Positions 1 to 6,326 are shown, counted from the first letter of the stretch. The stretch: 8,900 nt of DNA from Faecalibacterium sp. (GCA_017483235.1 JAFULE010000017.1:1-8900), one strand, 5' to 3'. Numbers and translations are program-made. The notes: generated by a model from the sequence alone, not told the origin.

Positions 1-20
1 CGCCGCGAAGCTTCGCGGCG
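1..20 (-). terminator. Probable terminator hairpin after glgA (cut by window edge)
   Basis: The first 20 bases are a perfect palindrome that can fold into an 8-bp GC-rich stem (CGCCGCGA / TCGCGGCG) with an AGCT loop. It lies 28 nt beyond the glgA stop codon in the direction of transcription, where the end of the glg operon is expected. The U-tract that would prove a rho-independent terminator would fall before base 1, outside the window, so the call rests on the stem and its position only. The stem may also extend beyond the window. Confidence 0.6.
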
Positions 21-48
21 GTTCTGCTGTTTTATGGGGCTGTGGAGT

Positions 49-1467
49 TTACCACAGATCGACGACCTCGTTGTACAGGCCTTCGTAGCTCTTGGCGGAA
101 TTGTCCCAGCTGAAGTCCACGTTCATGGCGTACTTCACCAGCTCATCCCACTTTTCGGGGGTCTCGTAGGCCTTCTTGGCGCGCATGCAGGCGTCGTACA
201 GCTCATGGGCAGAATAGCCAGCGAAGGTGAAGCCGTTGCCGGGCACAACGCTGCCGTCCTTGATGGAGTCGCGCAGACCGCCGGTCTCACGGATGATGGG
301 CAGGGTGCCGTAACGGCAGGCTACCATCTGGGCCAGACCGCAGGGCTCGCTCTTGGAGGGCATGACGAACACGTCCACGCCGGCGTAGATCTGCTGGGCC
401 AGCTTGCTGTTGAAGCCGATGTAAGCGCCCACGCGGCCGGGATGACGGGCAGCCAGATCGGCAAAGAAGGCCTCGTAGCCGCTTTCGCCGGTGCCCAGAA
501 TGACCAGCTGGATGCCCTCGGCAACCAGGCCTTCGGCCACACTCTTGACCAGGTCAAAGCCCTTCATGCCAACCAGACGGCTGACCATGCCGTAGACGGG
601 GCTGCCGTCCTTTTCCAGCTTGAACTGATCCTGAATGAACTCTTTGCACTTGGCCTTGCCGTCCTGATAGCTGTCAATGGTGTAGTTGGCGGCAATGACG
701 GGGTCGGTTTCGGGGTTGTTGGTTTCCACGTCGATGCCGTTCAGGATGCCACACAGCTTGTACTGCTTGGAACGCAGCAGAGCATCCAGACCGTAACTGA
801 ACCAGGGATCCAGAATTTCCTGTGCATAGGTGGGGCTGACGGTGGTGATCTTGTCGGCAGTTTCGAAAGCGCCCTTCATAAAGTTGGCGCATCCGTCGTA
901 CTCCACAATGTGCTGATCACGCTTGCCAATGCCGCAGGTGTCTTCCAGAATTTCCAGGCCGTACTTGCCCTGATAGGCAATGTTGTGGATGGTGAACACG
1001 GTCTTGATCTTGCTGAACTTGTCCAGATGGCGGTAGTACAGGTTCAGATACACGGGGGTCAGGCCGGTCTGCCAGTCGTTGCAGTTGATGATGTCGGGGG
1101 TGTAGTCCAGATGGAACAGCATCTCCAGAATGGCGCGGCTGAAGAAAGCGAAACGCTCGCCATCGTCGTAGAAGCCGTACAGGCCGGTGCGCTTGAAGTA
1201 GTATTCATTATCCAGGAAGTAGTAGGTCACGCCCGAAACCTCGGCGGTGAACAGGCCGCAGTACTGGCTGCGCCAGCCCACAGGCACCGAGAAGTTGGTG
1301 ACATAGGTCAGCTTGTCCTTCATTTTCAGATCGCCGTACAGGGGCATAACAACGCGGGCGTCGATGCCATCCTTAACCAGCGCCTTGGGCAGAGAACCCG
1401 CCACATCGGCCAGACCGCCGGATTTCGCAAACGGGTTGGCCTCAGAAGCAGCATACAGAATGTTCAT
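49..1467 (-). CDS. glgA: Glycogen synthase (ADP-glucose type), GT5 family
   Basis: GlgA transfers glucose from ADP-glucose to the non-reducing end of an alpha-1,4-glucan in the cytoplasm. The 472-residue product is close to the usual bacterial GlgA length (about 477). The N-terminal KSGGL motif (residues 15-19) followed by ADV matches the ADP-glucose-binding KTGGL loop. HNIAYQGKYG is at 161-170. In the C-terminal Rossmann half, the VSRL segment with R297 and K302 and the EPCGLAQM motif (E374) match the donor-phosphate and active-site elements of the family. The ATG at 1467 is chosen because AGGAG lies 8 nt upstream and homology begins exactly at MNILYAASE; the frame stays open upstream to 1548, but that extension only translates the intergenic hairpin. 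It is the last gene of glgC-glgD-glgA, 90 nt behind glgD. No catalytic residue appears to be missing. Confidence 0.96.
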   Translation of the reverse strand: MNILYAASEANPFAKSGGLADVAGSLPKALVKDGIDARVVMPLYGDLKMKDKLTYVTNFSVPVGWRSQYCGLFTAEVSGVTYYFLDNEYYFKRTGLYGFYDDGERFAFFSRAILEMLFHLDYTPDIINCNDWQTGLTPVYLNLYYRHLDKFSKIKTVFTIHNIAYQGKYGLEILEDTCGIGKRDQHIVEYDGCANFMKGAFETADKITTVSPTYAQEILDPWFSYGLDALLRSKQYKLCGILNGIDVETNNPETDPVIAANYTIDSYQDGKAKCKEFIQDQFKLEKDGSPVYGMVSRLVGMKGFDLVKSVAEGLVAEGIQLVILGTGESGYEAFFADLAARHPGRVGAYIGFNSKLAQQIYAGVDVFVMPSKSEPCGLAQMVACRYGTLPIIRETGGLRDSIKDGSVVPGNGFTFAGYSAHELYDACMRAKKAYETPEKWDELVKYAMNVDFSWDNSAKSYEGLYNEVVDLW

Positions 1468-1512
1468 AGATGTGTCTCCTCTTTTCATGAGCGTTAGCGT
1501 TCGGCAAAAGCA

Positions 1513-1546
1513 GCGGGAGGCTGCCGCGCAGGCGGCGGCCTCCCGC
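1513..1546 (-). other. Strong intergenic hairpin between glgD and glgA
   Basis: The 90-nt glgD-glgA gap contains a 15-bp stem (1513-1527 paired with 1532-1546, one T/G wobble) closed by a 4-nt loop. In the transcript direction it is followed by CTGCTTTTGCC, with only four consecutive T, so it is at best a weak terminator. It could cause partial termination, protect the 3' end of an upstream glgC-glgD transcript, or guide mRNA processing. It ends 45 nt before the glgA start codon, so it does not cover the glgA ribosome binding site. The structure is read directly from the sequence; the role is inference. Confidence 0.7.
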
Positions 1547-1557
1547 ACAGGTTTTAA

Positions 1558-2691
1558 TTAAACGGTGTGGTTCTTGGCCACGTAAACGGGGAAGCTCTCA
1601 GCACCGGTCAGGGTCTTGCCGGCGGTGATGCGCACGTTCTTGTCGGTAACAATGTACTCAACCTTGGCATCGGCTTCCACAACGGTGTCCTGCATCAGAA
1701 CACAGTTCTTGACAACGGCGCCCTTCTTGACCACAACGCCGCGGAACAGCACGCAGTTCTGCACGGTGCCTTCGATGTGGCAGCCGTCGGCCACCAGCGA
1801 GGAGTTGACCTTGCTGCCGGGCAGGTAACGGGTGGGGTTGTCGTCACGCACCTTGGTGTAAACGGGCTGCTTGGCGGGGAACAGAGCGTCCAGATTGGCC
1901 TCGTGGATCAGCTTCATGTTCTCGTCGAAGTAGCTCTTCATATCGCAGATGCGGGCCACATAGCCGGTGTATTCGATGGCGCGCACGTCCATTACGTTGA
2001 CGTTATGGGCCAGAATGTCGCGCTCGAAGTAGATCATGCCGCGGGTGGTGGCGTCCTTCACCAGACGGATCAGGGTCTTGCGCTCCATGACATACACGTT
2101 CATGCACAGGTTCTGCTTGCCCTCGCGGAAGTCGTTGAACAGCACTTCCTTCACCTGGGTGCCTTCCAGTACCAGGGTGTAGTTGTCGTTGTTCTTCAGG
2201 CCTTCGGGCACTTCGGTATTCTGGTACAGAACGCTGATGTCGGCGCCGCTCTTGACATGCTCGGCAATAACAGCCTTGTAGTCAATGTTGGCCACCTGAT
2301 TGGTGTCGGTCAGGATGGCATACTGCTCTTTCTGGTGCTCCAGGAAGGTCAGGATGGAGTTCAGGGCGTCCACACGGCCGTTGTAGATCTTGACTTCCTT
2401 TTCAGCAAAGGGAGGCACGATGTTCAGGCCACCGTGACGGCGGGCCAGGTCCCAGGCGGCACCGGTGCCCAGATGATCCATCAGGGAATGGTAGTTCTTG
2501 CGAACCACGACAGAAACATTGTCAATGCCGCTGTTGGCCATGCTGGACAGCACAAAGTCAATCAGGCGGTAACGGCCGGCAAAGGGAATGGAGGCCATCA
2601 GGCGCTCGGTAACCAGTTCGGGTACAGTGTTGTCATAGCTGTTGGGGAATACAATGCCCAACGCATTGTTGTTCTGTTTTACGGTCAGCAT
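1558..2691 (-). CDS. glgD: Glucose-1-phosphate adenylyltransferase subunit GlgD (probably non-catalytic/regulatory)
   Basis: GlgD is the Firmicute paralogue of GlgC and forms a hetero-oligomeric ADP-glucose pyrophosphorylase with it. The 377 residues keep the overall fold: a nucleotidyltransferase core (about 10-250, with PFAGRYRLIDFVLSSMANSG at 36-55) and a C-terminal left-handed beta-helix (about 285-365). The catalytic signature is degraded. The GGRGSRL loop of GlgC is replaced by FPNSYDNTV, and the SGDQ aspartate aligns with N121 in DTNQVANIDY. The FxEKP lysine motif is also absent. This fits known GlgD proteins, which are poorly active alone but modulate GlgC. The ATG overlaps the glgC stop by 7 nt (ATGCTGA), and its AGGAGG, 10 nt upstream, lies inside the last codons of glgC, which suggests translational coupling and roughly matched synthesis of the two subunits. 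Confidence 0.95.
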   Translation of the reverse strand: MLTVKQNNNALGIVFPNSYDNTVPELVTERLMASIPFAGRYRLIDFVLSSMANSGIDNVSVVVRKNYHSLMDHLGTGAAWDLARRHGGLNIVPPFAEKEVKIYNGRVDALNSILTFLEHQKEQYAILTDTNQVANIDYKAVIAEHVKSGADISVLYQNTEVPEGLKNNDNYTLVLEGTQVKEVLFNDFREGKQNLCMNVYVMERKTLIRLVKDATTRGMIYFERDILAHNVNVMDVRAIEYTGYVARICDMKSYFDENMKLIHEANLDALFPAKQPVYTKVRDDNPTRYLPGSKVNSSLVADGCHIEGTVQNCVLFRGVVVKKGAVVKNCVLMQDTVVEADAKVEYIVTDKNVRITAGKTLTGAESFPVYVAKNHTV

Positions 2692-3878
2692 ACTTCCTCA
2701 CCCTCCTTAACGGACTCATAGACCTTGGCGCCTTCCTTAACGGTTGCGCCCGCACCAATGGTGAGGCCTTCGCCCACGTGGGCAACGCTGCCTTCGCCGC
2801 CAACCTTGGCACCGGCCTCAACAACGACCTTCTGGGCAATGATGGACTTCTTGACGACAGCGCCGGCCTTGACCACAGCGCCTTCCATGATAACGGCGTC
2901 TTCCACAACGGCGCCGGCCTCGACCACAACACCGGCACTCAGCACCGAGTGCTTAACGGTACCGTAGATCTTGCAGCCTTCGGTGATCAGAGAATCCTGC
3001 ACAACAGCCTGAGGGCCGATCTTCTGGCAGGGCATAACGGGGGTGCGGCTGTAGATCTTCCAGTTCTCGTCAAACAGGTCGATGCCGCTGTTTTCGGGAT
3101 CCAGCACTTCCATGTTGGCAGACCACAGGCTGTCGATGGTACCGACGTCACGCCAGTAGCCGCTGAAGTGGTAAGCGTACATGCGGCGATTGTCACGCAG
3201 CAGAGCGGGGATGACATTGTTGCCGAAGTCGTTGGAAGAGTTGGGGTCGGCCTCGTCCTCTTCCAGATACTTCTTCAGGATGTCCCAGTTGAAGATGTAA
3301 ATGCCCATGGAGGCCAGGTTGGACTTGGGAACCGGGGGCTTTTCCTGGAATTCGGTGATCTTATCGTTCTCGTCGGCAACCATCAGGCCGAAGCGGGAAG
3401 CATCTTCCCAGGGCACTTCCATAACGGCAACCGAGAATTCGGCGTTCTTTTCCTTGTGGAAGTTCAGGAAATCGGCGTAGTCCTGCTTGCAGATCTGGTC
3501 GCCGGACAGAATGATCACGTACTCGGGGTCATACTGCTCGATGAAGCCGATGTTCTGGTAGATGGCGTTTGCGGTGCCCTTGTACCAGTCGGTACCCTTG
3601 GCCTGCTCGTAGGGAGGCAGGGTGTGCACGCCGCCGTACAGACGGTCCAGATCCCAGGGCTGGCCGTTGCCGATGTACTCGTTCAGCTTCTGGGGCTGAT
3701 ACTGAGTGGCGATACCCACGGTATCGATGTTGGAGTTGACGCAGTTGGACAGCGGAAAGTCAACGATGCTGTACTTGCCGCCGAACGAAACCGCGGGTTT
3801 TGCCGTCTTCTGCGTCAGCGCGTAAAGACGCGAGCCGCGGCCGCCGGCAAGGATCATTGCTACGATTTCTTTTGCCAT
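2685..3878 (-). CDS. glgC: Glucose-1-phosphate adenylyltransferase (ADP-glucose pyrophosphorylase), catalytic subunit
   Basis: GlgC converts glucose-1-phosphate and ATP to ADP-glucose and pyrophosphate, the committed step of bacterial glycogen synthesis. The product has 397 residues. Visible motifs are the nucleotide-binding loop GGRGSRLYALT (12-22) with KPAV (27-30), the catalytic-aspartate motif SGDQ (D127), FQEKP (177-181, glucose-1-phosphate lysine K180) and GYWRDVGTIDS (240-250). A left-handed beta-helix built from hexapeptide-like repeats follows (about 285-385); its codons give locally repetitive DNA around 2725-2965. The start at 3878 is set by GGGGAG 7 nt upstream and by homology at MAKEIVAMILAGG; an open frame continues upstream to 4178 but crosses the predicted promoter. 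It is the first gene of the operon and overlaps glgD by 7 nt. All catalytic motifs are intact, in contrast to GlgD. Confidence 0.97.
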   Translation of the reverse strand: MAKEIVAMILAGGRGSRLYALTQKTAKPAVSFGGKYSIVDFPLSNCVNSNIDTVGIATQYQPQKLNEYIGNGQPWDLDRLYGGVHTLPPYEQAKGTDWYKGTANAIYQNIGFIEQYDPEYVIILSGDQICKQDYADFLNFHKEKNAEFSVAVMEVPWEDASRFGLMVADENDKITEFQEKPPVPKSNLASMGIYIFNWDILKKYLEEDEADPNSSNDFGNNVIPALLRDNRRMYAYHFSGYWRDVGTIDSLWSANMEVLDPENSGIDLFDENWKIYSRTPVMPCQKIGPQAVVQDSLITEGCKIYGTVKHSVLSAGVVVEAGAVVEDAVIMEGAVVKAGAVVKKSIIAQKVVVEAGAKVGGEGSVAHVGEGLTIGAGATVKEGAKVYESVKEGEEVC

Positions 3879-4023
3879 TGTTTTTCTCCCCTTTTCGGCC
3901 CTTTCGGGTCGATAATTTACTGTGTTTTTATCGCCAGCCCGCAAAAAGCAGGCAAGGTTCCTGAAACATACGGCGGGGCGCCATACAGTTTGCCGACCGA
4001 CAGACGCACCCTTACTTCTTACA
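3879..4023 (-). promoter_or_regulatory. Predicted structured 5' leader of glgC
   Basis: From the predicted transcription start (about 4023) to the glgC ATG the leader is about 145 nt. Four foldable elements are visible. (a) 3964..3991: 12-bp stem with one bulge and two wobbles, CCC loop. (b) 3937..3953: GCCTGC/GCGGGC with a T5 loop. (c) 3910..3933: CGATAA/TTATCG with a 12-nt loop. (d) 3895..3912: UCGACCCGAAAGGGCCGA, a GAAA-capped hairpin ending 3 nt before the GGGGAG ribosome binding site. Elements (c) and (d) share bases 3910-3912 and are mutually exclusive. I do not recognise a known riboswitch class. Whether the leader regulates anything is inference. Confidence 0.4.
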
Positions 4024-4029
4024 TCATCT

Positions 4030-4058
4030 ATATTAAAGAATTCAGCGCTATTTTTCAA
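4030..4058 (-). promoter_or_regulatory. Predicted sigma-A promoter of glgC-glgD-glgA
   Basis: On the minus strand a -35 TTGAAA (4058-4053) and a -10 TAATAT (4035-4030) are separated by exactly 17 nt in an AT-rich stretch. The predicted start of transcription is near 4023. It is the best promoter match in the gap between the upstream terminator and glgC and points at the operon. The -35 differs from TTGACA at one position. Confidence 0.75.
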
Positions 4059-4095
4059 GGACTTTCTGGTAAAATCCGCTATAAAAAAAACTGCC

Positions 4096-4115
4096 AAAAA
4101 GTTGCTTTTAGCAAC
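4096..4115 (-). terminator. Small terminator-like hairpin downstream of the main terminator
   Basis: On the minus strand GTTGCT AAA AGCAAC forms a 6-bp stem (4101-4115), followed at once by TTTTT (4100-4096) and, after GGCAG, by eight more T. An alternative pairing, AAAGTTG (4128-4122) with CAACTTT (4104-4098), shares bases with it. It lies between the strong terminator of the 3D-domain gene and the glgC promoter, so it may act as a backup terminator. The stem is short and confidence is modest. Confidence 0.4.
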
Positions 4116-4147
4116 AGTGCACAACTTTAGGTAAAATTTATTGACAG

Positions 4148-4191
4148 ATAAAACAAACCCCCGCTTTTGCCTGTGCAAAAGCGGGGGTTTG
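4148..4191 (-). terminator. Strong rho-independent terminator after the G5/3D-domain gene
   Basis: Bases 4154-4170 pair perfectly with 4175-4191 (17 bp, CTGT loop). The stem has a CCCCCGC core and, in the minus-strand transcript, is followed by TTTTAT. It lies 40 nt beyond the stop of the 3D-domain gene and separates that gene from the glg operon. The other strand also has a T-rich stretch after the stem, but no gene approaches from that side. Confidence 0.88.
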
Positions 4192-4231
4192 GCTGCTTTT
4201 ATTCGGTTTTAAACGATATGATACGACACGG

Positions 4232-5281
4232 TCATTCCACAACGTACACATTCACCTTGAACACGCCGTTAGCTACCGATTCGGCATAGCTTTTGTAGTA
4301 CAGGTCCACCAGAACATGGCCTTCCCGCATGGCGGTGCCGGTATCGGTGGCGATGGCATAGCCGTACACAAACTCGCCGTCGGTGGATTCGATATACAAA
4401 AGACTTCCGTAGGGGATCACACTGGGGTCCACCGCCACGGTGCCATAGCCCAGCCCCAGCCCGGACGAGCCCTTACCACCCTTGGACGAATAGCCGGTAG
4501 CACGGCCGGTAAGCACCTGCTTATACTCGGTGGGCTTGCTGGTGGTGCCATCGGGGCCGGTCAAGGAAGACACCGGTACCTTTTCGCCATATACTTTCAT
4601 AATGGCGTCCTGACTTTCACGGGTGGTGGTAATGTCCACGATCTGGCTGCTTTCCAGCTGGCCATCCACATAGCGGTGGCGGATGGTGGTTGTTTTTTCG
4701 CCGTCGATGCCCTTCTGGGCCGTGACCACCTTTTCGGGGCGGCGGCACAGCAGGCTGGTTTGTACCACCCGGGTGCGATGCAATACCGTTTCGCGTTTGA
4801 CCTCGTCCTGATAGGACACACGGTGCACCGCAATGGTTTCACCGCCGGTCAATTCGGCCGAAAGGCCGGGTTCGGTGTAATCTTCTTCGCCCAGAGTGAT
4901 GCCGGCCGAGCGCAGTGCCTGCTGCACCGTGCCGCCGGTAAGCTTTACCGGCACCTGCACACCATCGGCCTGCACCGTAACCTCGAACGCACGCTGGATG
5001 CTGAGGGCGGCCAGATCGCCGTTGTAGGCAGTGTAGTAGATTTTATCTTCCCGCTGGGGCTGCATACCGGCTTTTTCCAGAATGGCAAAATGGTCGGTGT
5101 GGCGGGTGATCACCCTGCGGCTGGCGCCCAGCGAATCGCTGACATGCACCAGATTGAGCGAAAAGGTGTAAAACACCAAAGGCAGCAAAAGAATCAAAAG
5201 CATGGCTGCAAAGGCCCATGCGCGGGCAGGCAGTGCCCGCAGTCGGCGGCACAAATTGTACCGCAGCATCGAAAAATTCAT
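4232..5281 (-). CDS. Membrane-anchored G5 and 3D-domain cell-wall protein (YabE-like)
   Basis: The 349-residue product has a basic N-terminus (RRLRALPAR, 12-20), one hydrophobic segment (about 22-42) without an obvious cleavage site, and an outside part with three regions. First come one degenerate and one clearer YabE-type DUF348 unit (about 43-85 and 96-140). A G5 domain follows (about 153-228). A C-terminal 3D domain ends the protein (about 258-340). The three aspartates that name the 3D domain are visible: AVDP (D285), ATDTG (D313) and VDLYY (D326). 3D domains of the Rpf2/YuiC/YabE type have an MltA-like barrel and are linked to peptidoglycan cleavage, so a muralytic or wall-remodelling role is likely but not shown. 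The ATG at 5281 is chosen because AGGAGG lies 8 nt upstream and the promoter lies at 5331-5359; an in-frame start at 5374 would lie upstream of that promoter. The gene forms its own transcription unit. Confidence 0.88.
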   Translation of the reverse strand: MNFSMLRYNLCRRLRALPARAWAFAAMLLILLLPLVFYTFSLNLVHVSDSLGASRRVITRHTDHFAILEKAGMQPQREDKIYYTAYNGDLAALSIQRAFEVTVQADGVQVPVKLTGGTVQQALRSAGITLGEEDYTEPGLSAELTGGETIAVHRVSYQDEVKRETVLHRTRVVQTSLLCRRPEKVVTAQKGIDGEKTTTIRHRYVDGQLESSQIVDITTTRESQDAIMKVYGEKVPVSSLTGPDGTTSKPTEYKQVLTGRATGYSSKGGKGSSGLGLGYGTVAVDPSVIPYGSLLYIESTDGEFVYGYAIATDTGTAMREGHVLVDLYYKSYAESVANGVFKVNVYVVE

Positions 5282-5330
5282 GTTGGGTTCCTCCTGTTTC
5301 GGAAACGATTGGAAAAAAGCAACGTGGTGC

Positions 5331-5359
5331 AGTATAGCAAAGCATGGGCGGTTTGTCAA
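5331..5359 (-). promoter_or_regulatory. Near-consensus sigma-A promoter of the G5/3D-domain gene
   Basis: On the minus strand a perfect -35 TTGACA (5359-5354) and a -10 TATACT (5336-5331) are 17 nt apart. Transcription would start near 5324, giving a leader of about 43 nt before the ATG at 5281. This is the strongest promoter match in the window and it also excludes the longer in-frame start at 5374. Confidence 0.85.
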
Positions 5360-5373
5360 CGGCTCAATCGTCA

Positions 5374-5409
5374 TTTTGCACTATTTCAACCATTTTTCAT
5401 TGTGCAAAA
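5374..5409. repeat. 8-bp inverted repeat upstream of the 3D-gene promoter
   Basis: TTTTGCAC (5374-5381) and GTGCAAAA (5402-5409) are perfect inverted copies separated by 20 bp of AT-rich DNA. The nearer arm lies 14 nt upstream of the -35 box at 5359. The arm centres are 28 bp apart, close to but not exactly three helical turns, a layout that would suit a protein-binding site. Chance occurrence in AT-rich DNA cannot be excluded. Confidence 0.4.
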
Positions 5410-5542
5410 AGCTACATTTCTGCAGTTTCGACAAAAAAACGGGCTTCTTTTTCCACGCTGCAGCACAGTTTTTTCACAATCTGTCGCAGCATCGCCAAAC
5501 CGAAACACCGGCCGGCAGTCTTGTCCATAGCAGGATATGCAC

Positions 5543-5588
5543 AAAAATACCGCCGCAGAACCGGGTATTTCCGGCTGTGCGGCGGTAT
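5543..5588 (-). terminator. Rho-independent terminator after pgsA
   Basis: ATACCGCCGCA (5547-5557) pairs with TGCGGCGGTAT (5578-5588) over 11 bp. A smaller CCGG/CCGG stem can form inside, and the transcript continues with TTTTT (5547-5543; the first T is also the last stem base). It begins 4 nt after the pgsA stop codon and separates pgsA from the 3D-domain gene. Confidence 0.88.
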
Positions 5589-5592
5589 GATT

Positions 5593-6174
5593 TTACTTTG
5601 CGGTATTGATGAAATGGCGGTTGTCCCACAGATATTTCACGCCCGAAATCAAGGTGACAGCGGCCACCACCCAGCACAGCAGGCTGGACACCAGCTGCAC
5701 CAGACCCACGGCATCGGCCGGAGCCAGTGCGGCGGCAAAGAAATACAGAATGATGGTGATCATCTGCAGCACGGTTTTCACCTTGCCCCACATATTGGCG
5801 GCAATCACCTTGCCGTCCTTGGCACCGGCAGCCACCATGCGCAGGCCGGAAACCGCAAACTCGCGGGCCAGAATCAAACTGACCACCACGGGGCTGCACA
5901 CGCCGTCGCGCATCATATACAAAAAGGCAACGGTGGTCAGCAGCTTGTCGGCCAGAGGATCGGCAAACTTGCCAAAGTCGGTTACCATCTTCCACTTACG
6001 GGCAAGATACCCGTCCAGAAAATCGGTAAAACTGGCAGCGGCAAACACAATACCGGCCACCAGATAGTGCCAGGCCTGATAGCCGGAAGCACCGTACTGG
6101 CTGAGGGACACAAACACCATAAACACCGGCACCAGCAGCATGCGGGCCATGGTAAGCTTATTGGGCAAATTCAT
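5593..6174 (-). CDS. pgsA: CDP-diacylglycerol-glycerol-3-phosphate 3-phosphatidyltransferase
   Basis: PgsA is an integral membrane enzyme that joins CDP-diacylglycerol and glycerol-3-phosphate to give phosphatidylglycerol phosphate, the precursor of phosphatidylglycerol and cardiolipin. The 193-residue product has several hydrophobic helices and a complete CDP-alcohol phosphatidyltransferase motif: D51, D54-G55, A58-R59, G68, D72 and D76 with exact family spacing. REFAVSGLR (104-112) is typical of PgsA rather than of phosphatidylserine or cardiolipin synthases. The ATG at 6174 has AGGAG 8 nt upstream. An in-frame GTG at 6183 overlaps that ribosome binding site and is unlikely. The gene lies 153 nt downstream of rimO, behind a terminator, so it probably has its own promoter, but I find only weak -35/-10 matches in 6188-6251. 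It is followed at once by its own terminator. Confidence 0.95.
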   Translation of the reverse strand: MNLPNKLTMARMLLVPVFMVFVSLSQYGASGYQAWHYLVAGIVFAAASFTDFLDGYLARKWKMVTDFGKFADPLADKLLTTVAFLYMMRDGVCSPVVVSLILAREFAVSGLRMVAAGAKDGKVIAANMWGKVKTVLQMITIILYFFAAALAPADAVGLVQLVSSLLCWVVAAVTLISGVKYLWDNRHFINTAK

Positions 6175-6182
6175 ACTGATCA

Positions 6183-6187
6183 CTCCT
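6183..6187 (-). promoter_or_regulatory. Ribosome binding site that decides the pgsA start
   Basis: AGGAG on the minus strand lies 8 nt from the ATG at 6174 and overlaps the alternative GTG at 6183-6181. It therefore supports the 193-residue form over a 196-residue form. Confidence 0.8.
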
Positions 6188-6202
6188 GTTATAAAAGCTG
6201 CA

Positions 6203-6218
6203 GCAGGGTGTACCCTGC
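6203..6218. repeat. 7-bp dyad in the pgsA upstream region
   Basis: GCAGGGT-GT-ACCCTGC is an inverted repeat with 7-bp arms and a 2-bp centre, 15 nt upstream of the pgsA Shine-Dalgarno. As RNA it could fold into a 6-bp hairpin with a 4-nt loop; as DNA it has the form of a small operator. No matching regulator is identified and no known motif name is claimed. A GCTGCAGC palindrome lies directly beside it on the pgsA side. Confidence 0.5.
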
Positions 6219-6251
6219 CGTTTTTACATTACACTTTATTAAAGATACAAC

Positions 6252-6289
6252 AAAAACCGCCCCTTGGCAAGTTTTAGGCCATGGGGCGG
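6252..6289 (-). terminator. Rho-independent terminator after rimO
   Basis: CCGCCCC (6257-6263) pairs with GGGGCGG (6283-6289). After one T/T mismatch, TGGC (6265-6268) pairs with GCCA (6278-6281). In the minus-strand transcript the stem is followed by TTTTTG (6256-6251). It lies 37 nt after the rimO stop and probably ends the recA-recX-rimO transcript. A T6 run on the other side (6294-6299) makes it potentially bidirectional. Confidence 0.85.
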
Positions 6290-6326
6290 CATGTTTTTTA
6301 CCGATTGTTTACAACTTTTGGCCAGC

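Noticed and set aside
34..1497. Long plus-strand open frame (487 codons) opposite glgA, and similar ones opposite the other genes (1567..2721, 2778..4130, 4316..5530, 6264..7688)
   Set aside because: They mirror real minus-strand genes with G/C-rich third positions, have low-complexity Gly/Val/His/Gln-rich translations without family motifs, and cross terminators and promoters.
1468..1548. N-terminal extension of GlgA from an upstream in-frame ATG
   Set aside because: The extra 27 residues translate the intergenic hairpin, are not GlgA-like, and the ATG at 1467 has a well-placed AGGAG.
2725..2967. Locally repetitive GC-rich DNA
   Set aside because: It is explained by the hexapeptide repeats of the GlgC beta-helix (repeated Val/Ala/Gly codons), not by a DNA repeat element.
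4141..4146. Plus-strand TTGACA that looks like a -35 box
   Set aside because: No -10 box lies 16-18 nt downstream; that position is inside the 17-bp terminator stem, and no plus-strand gene follows.
5412..5528. 38-codon minus-strand open frame between pgsA and the 3D-domain gene
   Set aside because: It has no Shine-Dalgarno before its ATG, lies just after a terminator, and its product has no recognisable features. A chance frame is more likely.
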